Shown here piece after piece: positions 8,840-18,433 of a stretch of DNA of 64,000 nucleotides. A program made the position numbers and the translations under genes. Under the pieces are notes generated by a model. It searched no databases and was not told where the DNA came from. It saw only the letters and a list, made by a program, of their open reading frames with translations. This DNA comes from Carboxylicivirga marina (lineage in GTDB: Bacteria > Bacteroidota > Bacteroidia > Bacteroidales > Marinilabiliaceae). The DNA is taken from assembly GCF_016612505.1 (NCBI RefSeq), contig NZ_JAENRR010000005.1, forward strand, positions 1 to 64,000, given 5' to 3'. How positions within the stretch are numbered: the stretch's first letter is position 1; every line of letters begins with the position of its first letter.

Positions 8840-9018
8840 GGCTTCCCCTTTTTGCCTCCAGCTCAAAAAGGGGAGAAAAAAGCCGCCGACCGAAGCACTC
8901 GTTTACCCATTATGTCAACTCTACGGGAAAAATTTAAAGATTAACAGCTTGGTATCAAATTTTTCTTTCCTCCGTTTGTGTCAATGGGTCCCAAACTACG
9001 CCGCTTATGTCGGTATTA
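8840..9018 (+). repeat. Dispersed hairpin repeat, copy A (hairpin plus tail)
   Basis: An 11-bp stem TCCCCTTTTTG (8844-8854) / CAAAAAGGGGA (8864-8874) encloses CCTCCAGCT. A tail of about 145 bases follows with landmarks CGAAGCACTCG, TACCCATTATGTCA, TACGGGAAAAATT, ATCAAATTTTTCTT, CAATGGGTCCCAA and TATGTCGGTATTA. The same landmarks in the same order occur at 37236-37540 on the minus strand. Short frames across it (8605-9077) are not credible genes. The element lies inside the operon, between two permease genes. Confidence 0.85.
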
Positions 9019-9062
9019 TGCAACACAAAAATAAAATCGTTTTAAATGCGAATTGCCTTGAC

Positions 9063-10217
9063 TCACCTCCCTTTTAACGCATCCGTTGGTTTTAAACGAG
9101 CAATTTTACGTGCCGGAATGTAACTAACAATAGTGGATGAAATAAGAACCACTAAAATTGTTGCAAGCACCAGTCCTACACTGTAAAAAGGATACACACG
9201 CTCTGCAATGGTGATGCCCATATCGGCACTTCCGAAATTGATACCCACAGAATTAATCCATAGAAATAATGGAATACCATAGGCGGCACCAAGCAATGCA
9301 GCCAACACACTGTGCATAGCTCCTTCAATGGTAAAAACACCCACTACCTGTTGTCGGGTTAGCCCCAGAGCAATATAGGTCCCAATCTCTTTCTTGCGTC
9401 TGAATATGGATAATATCTGTGTATCGAAGATGGCCAACAAAGCAATCATCAACAATATCATTTGTACTACCATGCCACTGATACGTTCTGAATTAATGAG
9501 TTCATCCAATTCTTTCAACAGGTAATCAGCAGATTTAAATTCCCATCCTGTAATCACCGGATTTTTATTATCATCATACACCAGAAGGGTCGCTTCATTG
9601 TCGAGGCCCATCATCTGTTGCATTGTTAGGTAATCGATATATATCTGACCATTATCAGCCTCGGCAACATCACAATTAAAAACAGTTGCAACTTTTAATT
9701 GCACGGCATCAAAAGTGCCGTTTTTATCACGCCAGCGAAGCAAAACCCCATCTCCCTCTTTTAGTTTGGCCGCTTTAGCCATGCGCTTTCCAATGATTAC
9801 CTTTACTTCATCTTCAACATTTTGCAGCTTAGCTGTTGGTAATTTTAGTACACTTTGGTTAAATGGTATTCCCCTTAATTGGATGCTTTGCATGCGACCC
9901 TGAGGGTAAATAGTCGCTTGCTGAAGTAATTCAGGCACCAATACACCCTTACGAACCAAGGAGTTCGCCTCATCCGATAGCTTTTGATGGGCATTGTTAA
10001 TGGAATAGAAATCGTATTTATCGTATGAAGGATGCCAATATTGCCCCTGAGCAATCTCCCAATTTTGTGTATCGTTCCTGCTTTGTCGATTCCAGCCATC
10101 AATCATCGCATTGTAAAAGATGATGAGCACAAAAGCCAGCGACAAGACACTCACATTTAACCAGGTTCTTAATCCGGCTCCAAGTAAATTTTTATAGGCT
10201 AGTTTTAATGCAAGCAT
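9063..10217 (-). CDS. ABC transporter permease, FtsX type (tandem paralogue 2)
   Basis: A 384-residue LolC/LolE-like permease: one N-terminal helix (WLNVSVLSLAFVLIIFYNAMIDGW), a periplasmic domain, and three C-terminal helices. The coupling region IFRRKKEIGTYIALGLTRQQ and the ending SYIPARKIARLKPTDALKG are typical of FtsX-family permeases, where the last segment is the conserved 'P..A.r..P..aL' tail. It is a close paralogue of the next gene upstream (10282-11445); nearly every landmark is shared, so the two arose by tandem duplication. It lies 64 bases after that gene and is in the same operon. Two related permeases suggest a heterodimer, as in LolC-LolE. Confidence 0.88.
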   Translation of the reverse strand: MLALKLAYKNLLGAGLRTWLNVSVLSLAFVLIIFYNAMIDGWNRQSRNDTQNWEIAQGQYWHPSYDKYDFYSINNAHQKLSDEANSLVRKGVLVPELLQQATIYPQGRMQSIQLRGIPFNQSVLKLPTAKLQNVEDEVKVIIGKRMAKAAKLKEGDGVLLRWRDKNGTFDAVQLKVATVFNCDVAEADNGQIYIDYLTMQQMMGLDNEATLLVYDDNKNPVITGWEFKSADYLLKELDELINSERISGMVVQMILLMIALLAIFDTQILSIFRRKKEIGTYIALGLTRQQVVGVFTIEGAMHSVLAALLGAAYGIPLFLWINSVGINFGSADMGITIAERVYPFYSVGLVLATILVVLISSTIVSYIPARKIARLKPTDALKGR

Positions 10218-10281
10218 GTTTTGATGTTTGAATTATGATGGATGATTTTCGATTGATAAACTATTATATAATTAAACCTTA

Positions 10282-11445
10282 TTATTGAATCTTTCCTTTT
10301 AAAGCCTCCGTTGGGTTCATTCTGGCAATTTTACGTGCCGGCAGGTAACTAACAAGCGTAGCAGACATCACCACCAACAACATGGTTGAAAGTATTAATC
10401 CGAGACTATAATAAGGGTAGATGGTTTCAGCGATTGTGATGCCAACATCTGCAGCTCCGAAGCTTAAGCCAACAGTATCGAGCCATAGAAAAAATGGTAT
10501 ACCATAGGCCGCACCAACCATTGCCGCTAAAATACTATGAGCACCACCTTCAATGGTGAAGATTCCCACAACCTGCTTACGAGTTAAGCCAAGGGCGATA
10601 TAGGTACCAATTTCTTTTTGTCGTCGGAATATGGACAAGACCTGTGTATCGAATATGGCCAATAAGGCAATCAACAACAACAACACACCTTGCAACACGA
10701 TACCACCACCTTTCTTTGATTCAATCATTTGATCTAATTCTGCCAGCAGAAAATCCAAATCTTTAAAATCCCATCCGTCAAGGGCTATTGGTGCCTCATC
10801 AGCAGTAACCAAGATGGTGGCATTATTTTCAAACCCCATCATGCCTTGCATCACATCAAAATCAATATAAATCTGTCCATTATCAGCACCCGGCACATCG
10901 CAACTAAACACCGCTGCAATGGTCACCTCACGCGCATCAAAAGTCCCGTTTTTATCTCTCCAGCGAATCAACACATTATCTCCAACTTTAAGTCGAGTGG
11001 TTTCCGCCATCCGCTTGCCGATAATTGCCGATACGCCACTATCACTTAACTGCAAAACACTGGTAGGCAATTCCAAAAGCTGTTGATTAGCAGGAATACC
11101 CTTTAGTAAAATGCTTTGCATGTGCCCTTGTGGATAAATAGTTGCCTGCTGAATTAGCAATGGTACTATTTCGCCTTTCGATACACGCTGATGTATTAAT
11201 GGGCTCAATGATTGGTGACCATCTTTAATACTATAAACATCCAACTTGTCGTATTCGGGATGCCAATATTGTCCATTGGCCACTTCCCAGGCTTGCGTAT
11301 CATTACGTCCTTGTCGATTCCAGCCATCGATCATGCCATTGTAAAAGATGATTAATACAAAAGCAAAAGACAGCACGCTCACATTCAGCCAGGTTCTTAG
11401 TCCAGCTCCTATGAGGTTCTTATATGCTAATTTAAATGCTAACAT
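10282..11445 (-). CDS. ABC transporter permease, FtsX type (tandem paralogue 1)
   Basis: A 387-residue permease with the same layout as its downstream paralogue: helix WLNVSVLSFAFVLIIFYNGMIDGW, a periplasmic domain containing QATIYPQGHMQSILLKGIP, then three helices with IFRRQKEIGTYIALGLTRKQ and the tail SYLPARKIARMNPTEALKG. It starts 50 bases after the ATPase gene. Divergence from the paralogue is concentrated in the periplasmic domain, which is the part expected to contact cargo or the LolA-like carrier (inference). Confidence 0.88.
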   Translation of the reverse strand: MLAFKLAYKNLIGAGLRTWLNVSVLSFAFVLIIFYNGMIDGWNRQGRNDTQAWEVANGQYWHPEYDKLDVYSIKDGHQSLSPLIHQRVSKGEIVPLLIQQATIYPQGHMQSILLKGIPANQQLLELPTSVLQLSDSGVSAIIGKRMAETTRLKVGDNVLIRWRDKNGTFDAREVTIAAVFSCDVPGADNGQIYIDFDVMQGMMGFENNATILVTADEAPIALDGWDFKDLDFLLAELDQMIESKKGGGIVLQGVLLLLIALLAIFDTQVLSIFRRQKEIGTYIALGLTRKQVVGIFTIEGGAHSILAAMVGAAYGIPFFLWLDTVGLSFGAADVGITIAETIYPYYSLGLILSTMLLVVMSATLVSYLPARKIARMNPTEALKGKIQ

Positions 11446-11495
11446 TTGTGACGTTCAACGATGGTTTATTTAAGAAATCCTATACTGAATATTTA

Positions 11496-12203
11496 CTATT
11501 GCAACATACTTACCAACTCATCATTTACCACTTTTCCATCTGCCAGTGATATTTTTCGCTTCAGGTACTGCATCACTTTTTCATCATGAGTTGAAAAAAT
11601 GAAAGTTACCCCCAACTCTTCATTCAACTTCTGCATGGTTTGCAAGATGTGATGAGAATTTTTAGAATCCAGGTTTGCTGTTGGCTCATCGGCCAGGACA
11701 ATCTCAGGCTTCTTAACCATGGAGCGTGCAATAGCCACCCGCTGGCATTCACCACCTGACAACATGGATGGCTTGGATTTTTCTTTATCTGTCAAGCCCA
11801 CCCATTCAAGCGCCTGCATCACAGCTTTACGTCGTTCATTGGTCGACATATTTTGCAACAACAAGGCAAACTCAACATTCTCGTAAACGGTATATACTGG
11901 GAGCAAATTGTAAGTTTGAAAGATAAAACCGATGTTATGATTGCGTAGATTAGCAGCCTGCTTCTGATTTAGTGACGCAATGGATTTACCCATAACAGTG
12001 GCACTGCCATCGCTGGGCACATCCAGTGAACCGATTATATTTAGCAATGTTGTTTTTCCCGAACCACTAGGTCCTACCAAGCCAGCAAACTCACCTTTAC
12101 CAAACTCAAGATTTATATCGGTTAACGCGGTGAAAAACCCACTACCAACAGGGAAACGTTTAGTGAGCTGATTAAGCTCTATTATCATATCATTCATCGT
12201 CAT
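11496..12203 (-). CDS. ABC transporter ATP-binding protein, LolD/MacB type
   Basis: A 235-residue ATPase. Walker A is GPSGSGKTTLLN (about residues 43-54), the Q-loop is in GFIFQTYNLLPVYT, the signature is LSGGECQRVAIARS and Walker B is EIVLADEPTANLD. The H-loop is FIFSTHD. Length and motifs match the LolD/FtsE/MacB subfamily, which drives mechanotransmission rather than classic transport. Start codons at 12203, 12194 or 12188 are all possible; the first is used. It supplies the motor for the three downstream permeases. Confidence 0.92.
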   Translation of the reverse strand: MTMNDMIIELNQLTKRFPVGSGFFTALTDINLEFGKGEFAGLVGPSGSGKTTLLNIIGSLDVPSDGSATVMGKSIASLNQKQAANLRNHNIGFIFQTYNLLPVYTVYENVEFALLLQNMSTNERRKAVMQALEWVGLTDKEKSKPSMLSGGECQRVAIARSMVKKPEIVLADEPTANLDSKNSHHILQTMQKLNEELGVTFIFSTHDEKVMQYLKRKISLADGKVVNDELVSMLQ

Positions 12204-12226
12204 TTCGTTTAGTAAGTTGAATTTTA

Positions 12227-13375
12227 TTAAAAATTATATACCAACATCAACTGTATGCCTTTACCTCCAAACAAATTTTCTGCATTGGCCTGTATGGGCA
12301 TATTATAATTTTCAGGATTCCAATACCCCATAATGTTTAGAATGATGGAATCGTATTGCTTACTCCAATTGATGAAGTTATATAGCTGCTTGTCACTCCA
12401 ATTGTAAAATACGATGGTATTCAGGTTATCAAACATACCAATTGGATAGTTTAATGACAAAGCCGTCATTTTAACTGAATTATCAAATACAAAAGCTTGC
12501 TCATCATAAGATGTCAGTAGATGTTCGGCAATTACATTTAAGCCATTTCCAAAACCGAAGGTATAGTCAAGCCCCAGGTTAAGATTCACTTGATTGGTAA
12601 ACATCCCCACATTCTTCGCCATGTTTACCCAGGCCCCTTCAAACCAAAAGCCTACTACTTTGTCAAAGCGTGCATCAATACCTAACCGGTTTTCAGGAAT
12701 CTTTTCATAAGTGGGTATTACACCAACCAAATCGCGACTATCGGCCACGCGATGATGGTATGAAATAGCTGCTTCACCCAACGGTACAGGCATTTGAAAT
12801 CGTCCTCCAAATTCAGGAATGCGATTGTTACTTTCCACAAACTCCCAACCTTTAACATTATTATTGCCATACAAGACCCAAAACCACAGGTTGGCATTAT
12901 TCATAAAATAATAGCGCATTAAACCACCCCAGACACCATCGGTCAATTGAAGCGGATCGCGAGGATCAACCTGATCGAACCACATTAATGGCCTTAATAG
13001 TGAAGCCGAGCCAAAGTTTATTTTTTGTAGTCCGGCACGAACCTCCAACTGCTCACTTGAATAGCGCCCCCAAATACGATAGGGAGATACTTTACCGCTC
13101 CAATCGCTCGAATCAGGAATATGCACACCGACATCACCCACCATATTAGCCGAAGCTTCAAAGTCAATTCGTTGGCTGTTGCCCAAATCTATCTCATAAT
13201 TTAGCTGCGGTATAAAACGAGCACCAAAATAGACTGGGTAAGGATTATCTGGATTATAATGTGTCCAGCCCACCACCTGTCCTTGCCAATCCAGTTTATT
13301 TTTATCGGCAACAAGTTGAGCTTTAACCCAAAATCCAAGCAACAAGAAACTTAATATGGATAAATATTTTATCAC
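12227..13375 (-). CDS. Putative outer membrane beta-barrel protein of the Lol-like operon
   Basis: A 382-residue exported protein with a signal peptide (MIKYLSILSFLLLGFWVKAQ). The rest is rich in alternating aromatic strands (RIDFEASANMVGD, NLWFWVLYGNNNV, ISYHHRV) and ends in MLVYNF, a C-terminal aromatic typical of outer membrane barrels. I do not recognise a named family with certainty. The start is GTG and overlaps the TetR stop codon as GTGA, so the two are translationally coupled. Its place between regulator and ATPase suggests it is the outer membrane end of the exporter, or a porin-like acceptor (inference). Confidence 0.7.
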   Translation of the reverse strand: MIKYLSILSFLLLGFWVKAQLVADKNKLDWQGQVVGWTHYNPDNPYPVYFGARFIPQLNYEIDLGNSQRIDFEASANMVGDVGVHIPDSSDWSGKVSPYRIWGRYSSEQLEVRAGLQKINFGSASLLRPLMWFDQVDPRDPLQLTDGVWGGLMRYYFMNNANLWFWVLYGNNNVKGWEFVESNNRIPEFGGRFQMPVPLGEAAISYHHRVADSRDLVGVIPTYEKIPENRLGIDARFDKVVGFWFEGAWVNMAKNVGMFTNQVNLNLGLDYTFGFGNGLNVIAEHLLTSYDEQAFVFDNSVKMTALSLNYPIGMFDNLNTIVFYNWSDKQLYNFINWSKQYDSIILNIMGYWNPENYNMPIQANAENLFGGKGIQLMLVYNF

Positions 13376-13965
13376 CCTTCTTTATTTATTGGCATTAGTC
13401 CATAAAACAAAAAGCGCATACTTTCCATTATTAATTGATTTGGCGTATCATATTTATCCAGCATTGTTTGATCGTTGACTATCTGCGTCATTAAATTCAT
13501 CTGATAAATGACAAAGTCAATCTTAATATCTGATCGAATTTCACCTTTTTCCTGTTCAGTCTCGAGGAATCGTGTAAACATTTTAGTCGAACGCTTGTGA
13601 GCATGCTCCATTAATTGATGAAGACCAATATCGGGATTTCCATACACATCATTTAAAAACTCAGCACTGATATCCTTTGTGCCTTCCATTTTCATAAGCA
13701 GCATTTGCTCTACTTTATTCTGAAATGTGCTGTCGGATTCAAGTATTAGATCAAATTTCTCAAAAGATTCTTCTAAAATGCTTTCCAATATACTTTTTGC
13801 CAAGTCTATTTTGTTGGGGAAGTATTTATAGAAGGTCATTTTGCTCACAGAGGCATCTTTACAAATTTCTTCGAGACTCACTCTTTTAATTCCATAGCGC
13901 CAGAATAACTCTTTGCCGGTAGCTACAATTGACTGATACTTTTTGCTCTTGTTTTTATCTCTCAT
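13372..13965 (-). CDS. TetR/AcrR family transcriptional regulator
   Basis: A 197-residue regulator. The N-terminal helix-turn-helix is clear: ELFWRYGIKRVSLEEICKDASV followed by the recognition helix SKMTFYKYFPNKIDLAKSIL (split here for length). The C-terminal ligand domain is variable, as usual. It is the first gene of the operon, overlaps the next one by 4 bases and has its own TAnnTTTG box 20 bases upstream, so autoregulation of the whole export operon is the simplest model. Ligand unknown. Confidence 0.9.
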   Translation of the reverse strand: MRDKNKSKKYQSIVATGKELFWRYGIKRVSLEEICKDASVSKMTFYKYFPNKIDLAKSILESILEESFEKFDLILESDSTFQNKVEQMLLMKMEGTKDISAEFLNDVYGNPDIGLHQLMEHAHKRSTKMFTRFLETEQEKGEIRSDIKIDFVIYQMNLMTQIVNDQTMLDKYDTPNQLIMESMRFLFYGLMPINKEG

Positions 13966-13985
13966 GACAAAATATACTTATCATG

Positions 13986-13993
13986 CAAATATA
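13986..13993 (-). promoter_or_regulatory. Promoter -7 box (TATATTTG) of the tetR/Lol-like operon
   Basis: Exact TAnnTTTG match on the minus strand, 21 bases upstream of the TetR start. The TetR operator is expected to overlap it; no convincing perfect palindrome was found. Confidence 0.6.
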
Positions 13994-14050
13994 GACTATT
14001 TATTTACTTTGTTACTAAATTCGTACACTTTTAACTTTTTCACATAAAAA

Positions 14051-14078
14051 AACCGGAACCATAAACATGATTCCGGTT
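14051..14078 (-). terminator. Terminator after lgt
   Basis: Stem AACCGGAA / TTCCGGTT with a 12-base loop, followed on the minus strand by a T-run (TTTTTTTATG). It lies just after the lgt stop. Confidence 0.85.
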
Positions 14079-14096
14079 GCCTTTATTATAGTTATG

Positions 14097-14882
14097 TTAC
14101 TTCTTAAGAGCCTTATAAATGTAATACACACCAGCAATTACAAATGGCACACTTAACAACTGCCCCATATTAAAGGTCATCCCCTCTTCAAAATTTTCTT
14201 GATTCTCCTTTACAAATTCAATAAAGAAACGCGAAGCAAAAATGCCAATCAGAAAGATTCCAAAAATTAGCCCTTGCTTTGCTTTAGCCTTAGTTTTCCA
14301 ATACGTAAAGAAGGTAACCACAAATGTTATCAAATAACAAAGGGCCTCATACAATTGAGTTGGGTGCTTTGCTAATTCTTCGCCACGACGCTCAAATACA
14401 AATCCCCATGGTAAATCAGTAGCATGACCATAAATTTCTGAATTCATTAGGTTGCCTAAGCGAATAAAAACAGCAGTTAAAGCCACCGGCACAACCAGGC
14501 GATCCAATGTCCAAATCATACTTTTCCTGGTCACCTTTTTAGAATAGTAATAGAGTGCTATTAGTATTCCGATGGCACCACCATGACTGGCCAGTCCACC
14601 TTCCCAGATTTTAATAATATCACCAGGATGTTGCGAATAATAATCCCATCCGTAAAAAATCACATGTCCTAAGCGAGCGCCTACAATAGTAGCAATGACC
14701 ACATACATAAATAATTTGTCGAGCCACTCCTGCTGAATACCCTCTGACTTAAACATCTTCTCAATAATGTAATAACCCAGCATAAAACCCATGGCAAACA
14801 ACAGGCCATAGTATCGTACATGAATTGGTCCTACTGAGAAAATTTCGGGATCAACATTCCAATTGATTGAATTGAGTATCAT
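14097..14882 (-). CDS. lgt: Prolipoprotein diacylglyceryl transferase
   Basis: A 261-residue inner membrane enzyme that transfers diacylglycerol from phosphatidylglycerol to the lipobox cysteine of prolipoproteins, the first step of lipoprotein maturation. Seven or so membrane helices are visible. Landmarks are IHVRYYGLLFAMGFMLGY, the EGGLASHGGAIGI motif, RLGNLMNSEIYG and HPTQLYEALCYL. Length is normal. It lies about 145 bases after secA on the same strand and is followed by a terminator. The linkage to secA fits a secretion and lipoprotein theme. Confidence 0.95.
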   Translation of the reverse strand: MILNSINWNVDPEIFSVGPIHVRYYGLLFAMGFMLGYYIIEKMFKSEGIQQEWLDKLFMYVVIATIVGARLGHVIFYGWDYYSQHPGDIIKIWEGGLASHGGAIGILIALYYYSKKVTRKSMIWTLDRLVVPVALTAVFIRLGNLMNSEIYGHATDLPWGFVFERRGEELAKHPTQLYEALCYLITFVVTFFTYWKTKAKAKQGLIFGIFLIGIFASRFFIEFVKENQENFEEGMTFNMGQLLSVPFVIAGVYYIYKALKK

Positions 14883-15026
14883 ATTTTTAGTATTATAATT
14901 TAAGCATTAAGTATCAAGATGATTTAATCCTTGGTTATTCGTCCAATACGCTAAGCTCAGGGAGCAATATTCAGAATATTATGACGCAAAACCTTAAGCT
15001 TGATACCTATGCCTTATATCTATTTC

Positions 15027-18000
15027 TTAAGCAGGTAATCCTTTACCATGACACTGCTTATATTTTTTACCACTACCACACGGACAAGGCTCATTACGAC
15101 CTACCTTTTTCTCTACTCGTACCGGCTCAACACGCTCAGGTTTTTTCTGACCACCTTGCTGAGAACCATTACCTCGTGAGAATTCGTCTTTTCGCGTTTG
15201 CATCTTACTATAATCCTGACGCTTGCGCTCCTGAGCTTCCTGAACACCATCGGCATTTTGAATAGGAATATGCCCCTTTGAAAGCAATGAAACAACCGCT
15301 TTATTGTTTTCACCAACCATGGTCTTAAACAAGTTAAAAGACTCAAACTTGTATATTAACAATGGATCTTTCTGCTCGTAAGTAGCATTCTGTACGGCCT
15401 GACGCAAATCATCCAACTCACGCAAGTGCTCTTTCCAAGCATCATCAATGGTTACTAACATGGAAGCCTTCTGGAACGAACGAACCAACTCTTGTGATTC
15501 TGTTTCATAAGCTTTTTTCAGATTGGTCGTAATCTGATATACTTTTTGACCATCGCTGATAGGCACCACAATATTCTTGTACATTTCAGCTTTAGTCTCG
15601 TATACATCTTTAATAACAGGATTAGCCTGCTGAGCAATCATTTCGCCTTTGCGCTTGTAGGCTTCCCACATTTTATCAAACAGCTGAGTTGATAATTCAT
15701 CAGCTCTTCCTTTTAAGAACTCTTCTTCAGCAAATGGGGATTGTGCCGAGAAAACACGAATCAATTCTAATTTGAAACCTTCATAATCGCCTGCTTCTTG
15801 ATATTCGGCCACAATATCCGAACATGTATCAGCCATCATATTGGAAATATCTACCTGAATACGTTCTCCGTACAAGGCATGTCGACGCTTGGTGTATATC
15901 ACTTCACGCTGCGAATTCATCACATCATCATATTCCAATAATCGCTTACGAATACCGAAGTTATTTTCTTCTACTTTCTTCTGTGCGCGCTCAATGGATT
16001 TAGTAATCATGCTATGCTGAATCATCTCACCATCTTCTAATCCAAGACGGTCCATCGTTTTCACGATCCTATCTGACCCGAACATACGCATTAAATCATC
16101 TTCCAATGACACAAAGAACTGAGAAGAACCCGGATCACCCTGACGACCCGCACGACCACGCAACTGACGATCGACACGTCGTGATTCATGACGCTCGGTA
16201 CCTATAATGGCCAAACCACCTGCATCTTTCACTTCTTTAGATAGCTTAATATCGGTACCTCGACCTGCCATGTTGGTAGCAATAGTTACAATACCAGCAG
16301 CACCGGCTTCTGCAACTACTTCTGCTTCACGTTGGTGTAATTTCGCATTCAGTACATTATGCTTAATTCCACGCATCTTTAAAGTACGGCTTAACAGCTC
16401 CGAAACTTCAACCGATGTGGTACCAACCAATACCGGGCGTCCTGCTTCAACTAAACGAATGATTTCAGCACTTACAGCATTGTATTTCTCACGCTTGGTT
16501 TTATACACGATATCTTCCATATCGTGACGTTGAATTGGGCGATTAGTAGGTATTACAACCACATCCAACTCATAGATATCCCAAAGTTCGCCTGCTTCTG
16601 TTTCCGCTGTACCAGTCATACCTGATAACTTGTTGTACATACGGAAGTAGTTCTGCAAAGTAATGGTTGCATATGTCTGTGTAGCTGCCTCAACCGTCAC
16701 GCGTTCTTTTGCTTCAATTGCCTGGTGTAAACCATCTGAGTAACGTCGCCCTTCCATGATACGACCTGTTTGCTCATCAACAATCTTCACCTTGTTTTCC
16801 ATTACCACATACTCCACATCCTTTTCAAATAAAGTATAGGCTTTTAATAGCTGGTTGATGGTATGTACACGCTCTGATTTGATAGAGAAATTTTGAAGAA
16901 TCGCATCCTTTTTCTTCGTACGCTCTTCTTCAGACATTGTCTCTTTTTCCAGAATTGCAATATCAGAACCTACATCGGGCAATACGAAGAAATCAGGATC
17001 CTCCGACGAACCTGTTATTAAATCGAGACCTTGATCTGTTAATTCAATAGAGTTATTTTTTTCATCAATAACAAAGAATAAAGGATCTGTAACCACATGC
17101 ATGTTTTTACTATTCTCCTGCATGTAGAAGTTTTCAGTTTTAAGCATACTGGCTTTAACACCAACCTCACTTAAAAACTTAATGATAGCTTTATTTTTTG
17201 GTAAACCTTTAAATGCACGAAGCAATAATAGTGCACCTTCTTCTTGTACTTTTTTGTCTGATGACTTCATTTTTTGCTTGGCTTCTGCCAAAACACCAGT
17301 CACCAATTTTCTTTGAGCCTCAACTATCTTTTCAATTTTTGGTTTTAAATCGCCAAACAACTGATCATCCCCCTTTGGTACCGGACCAGAAATAATCAAT
17401 GGCGTACGAGCATCATCAATTAATACCGAGTCAACCTCATCGACAATGGCATAATTGTGCGGACGCTGCACTAAATCGTCAGGCGAAATAGCCATGTTAT
17501 CACGCAAATAATCGAAACCAAACTCATTGTTGGTACCAAATGTAATATCTGCTTTGTATGCCGCACGACGCTCAGGAGAATTAGGGCGGTGCTTATCAAT
17601 ACAATCAACTGACAAACCGTGGAATTGGTATAAAGGCCCCATCCATTCCGAGTCACGCTTAGCCAGGTAATCATTCACCGTTACCACATGCACACCACGA
17701 CCAGCCAATGCATTTAGGAACACTGGTAATGTCGCCACCAATGTTTTACCTTCACCAGTAGCCATCTCGGCAATTTTACCACTATGAAGCACCACACCAC
17801 CAATTAGCTGCACATCGTAATGAATCATGTCCCAGGTAATTTCATTACCACCAGCTGACCATGAGTTATAATAAATGGCATTATCACCTTCTATTTCAAC
17901 AAAATCTTTGGTTGTGGATAAATCACGGTCGAATTGTGTAGCAGCCACTTCAATCGATTGATTTTGTGACAAGCGACGAGCCGTATCTTTCACAATTGAA

Positions 18001-18338
18001 AAAGCTTCAGGCAAAGCCTCTGTTAAAGCTGTTTCTAATTTCTCTGTGATGTCTTTTTCTAGCTTATCAACTTCTTTGTAAATCTTTTCTTTTTCAGCAA
18101 CCGGAACATCTAGCGAATCGGTTTTTGCTTTTAATTCAGCAATTTTATCCTGTTCGGCTTTTACTGCTCCCTGAATGCGTTCACGTAATTCAGTTGACTT
18201 CTGACGCAATTCATTGTGCGATAACTTTTCAATCTGTGGGTAAACCTCTTTGATTTGTTTTACCAAAGGTTGTACCTCTTTCATATCTCTGTCGTACTTG
18301 TTTCCAAACAACTTGGAAATCAAACCACTCAATGCCAT
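15027..18338 (-). CDS. secA: Preprotein translocase ATPase SecA
   Basis: The 1103-residue motor of the Sec translocon, which drives unfolded preproteins through SecYEG using ATP. Walker A is [14 protein letters not shown] (about residue 200), followed by the DEAD-like [20 protein letters not shown], the GTTSVE and NMAGRGTDI helicase motifs and [14 protein letters not shown]. The C-terminus carries the zinc-binding tail [14 protein letters not shown]. The length above 1000 residues is normal for Bacteroidota, which have an insertion in the first nucleotide-binding domain. It starts 95 bases after the stop of a small exported protein ending in RAGP; see that entry for possible secretion-responsive control. 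Confidence 0.97.
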   Translation of the reverse strand: MALSGLISKLFGNKYDRDMKEVQPLVKQIKEVYPQIEKLSHNELRQKSTELRERIQGAVKAEQDKIAELKAKTDSLDVPVAEKEKIYKEVDKLEKDITEKLETALTEALPEAFSIVKDTARRLSQNQSIEVAATQFDRDLSTTKDFVEIEGDNAIYYNSWSAGGNEITWDMIHYDVQLIGGVVLHSGKIAEMATGEGKTLVATLPVFLNALAGRGVHVVTVNDYLAKRDSEWMGPLYQFHGLSVDCIDKHRPNSPERRAAYKADITFGTNNEFGFDYLRDNMAISPDDLVQRPHNYAIVDEVDSVLIDDARTPLIISGPVPKGDDQLFGDLKPKIEKIVEAQRKLVTGVLAEAKQKMKSSDKKVQEEGALLLLRAFKGLPKNKAIIKFLSEVGVKASMLKTENFYMQENSKNMHVVTDPLFFVIDEKNNSIELTDQGLDLITGSSEDPDFFVLPDVGSDIAILEKETMSEEERTKKKDAILQNFSIKSERVHTINQLLKAYTLFEKDVEYVVMENKVKIVDEQTGRIMEGRRYSDGLHQAIEAKERVTVEAATQTYATITLQNYFRMYNKLSGMTGTAETEAGELWDIYELDVVVIPTNRPIQRHDMEDIVYKTKREKYNAVSAEIIRLVEAGRPVLVGTTSVEVSELLSRTLKMRGIKHNVLNAKLHQREAEVVAEAGAAGIVTIATNMAGRGTDIKLSKEVKDAGGLAIIGTERHESRRVDRQLRGRAGRQGDPGSSQFFVSLEDDLMRMFGSDRIVKTMDRLGLEDGEMIQHSMITKSIERAQKKVEENNFGIRKRLLEYDDVMNSQREVIYTKRRHALYGERIQVDISNMMADTCSDIVAEYQEAGDYEGFKLELIRVFSAQSPFAEEEFLKGRADELSTQLFDKMWEAYKRKGEMIAQQANPVIKDVYETKAEMYKNIVVPISDGQKVYQITTNLKKAYETESQELVRSFQKASMLVTIDDAWKEHLRELDDLRQAVQNATYEQKDPLLIYKFESFNLFKTMVGENNKAVVSLLSKGHIPIQNADGVQEAQERKRQDYSKMQTRKDEFSRGNGSQQGGQKKPERVEPVRVEKKVGRNEPCPCGSGKKYKQCHGKGLPA

Positions 18339-18377
18339 AATATTATGTGTTATTTATTTACTAATTTATTGAATATG

Positions 18378-18398
18378 AGTCTAAGCGATTGTTAGACT
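18378..18398 (-). promoter_or_regulatory. Hairpin in the leader between the secM-like gene and secA
   Basis: On the minus strand AGTCTAA pairs with TTAGACT around a 7-base loop, 40-60 bases upstream of the secA start. A competing pairing GAGTC / GACTC shares the right arm. Such mutually exclusive pairing is what a translational switch would need, but the stem is short and does not itself cover the start codon. Confidence 0.45.
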
Positions 18399-18433
18399 TT
18401 GACTCTATGAGTTAAAAACTTTAGTCTGATTAA

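Noticed and set aside
8605-9077. Two overlapping plus-strand frames over the permease start and repeat copy A
   Set aside because: They consist of antisense gene sequence plus a dispersed non-coding repeat; copy B breaks the same frames.
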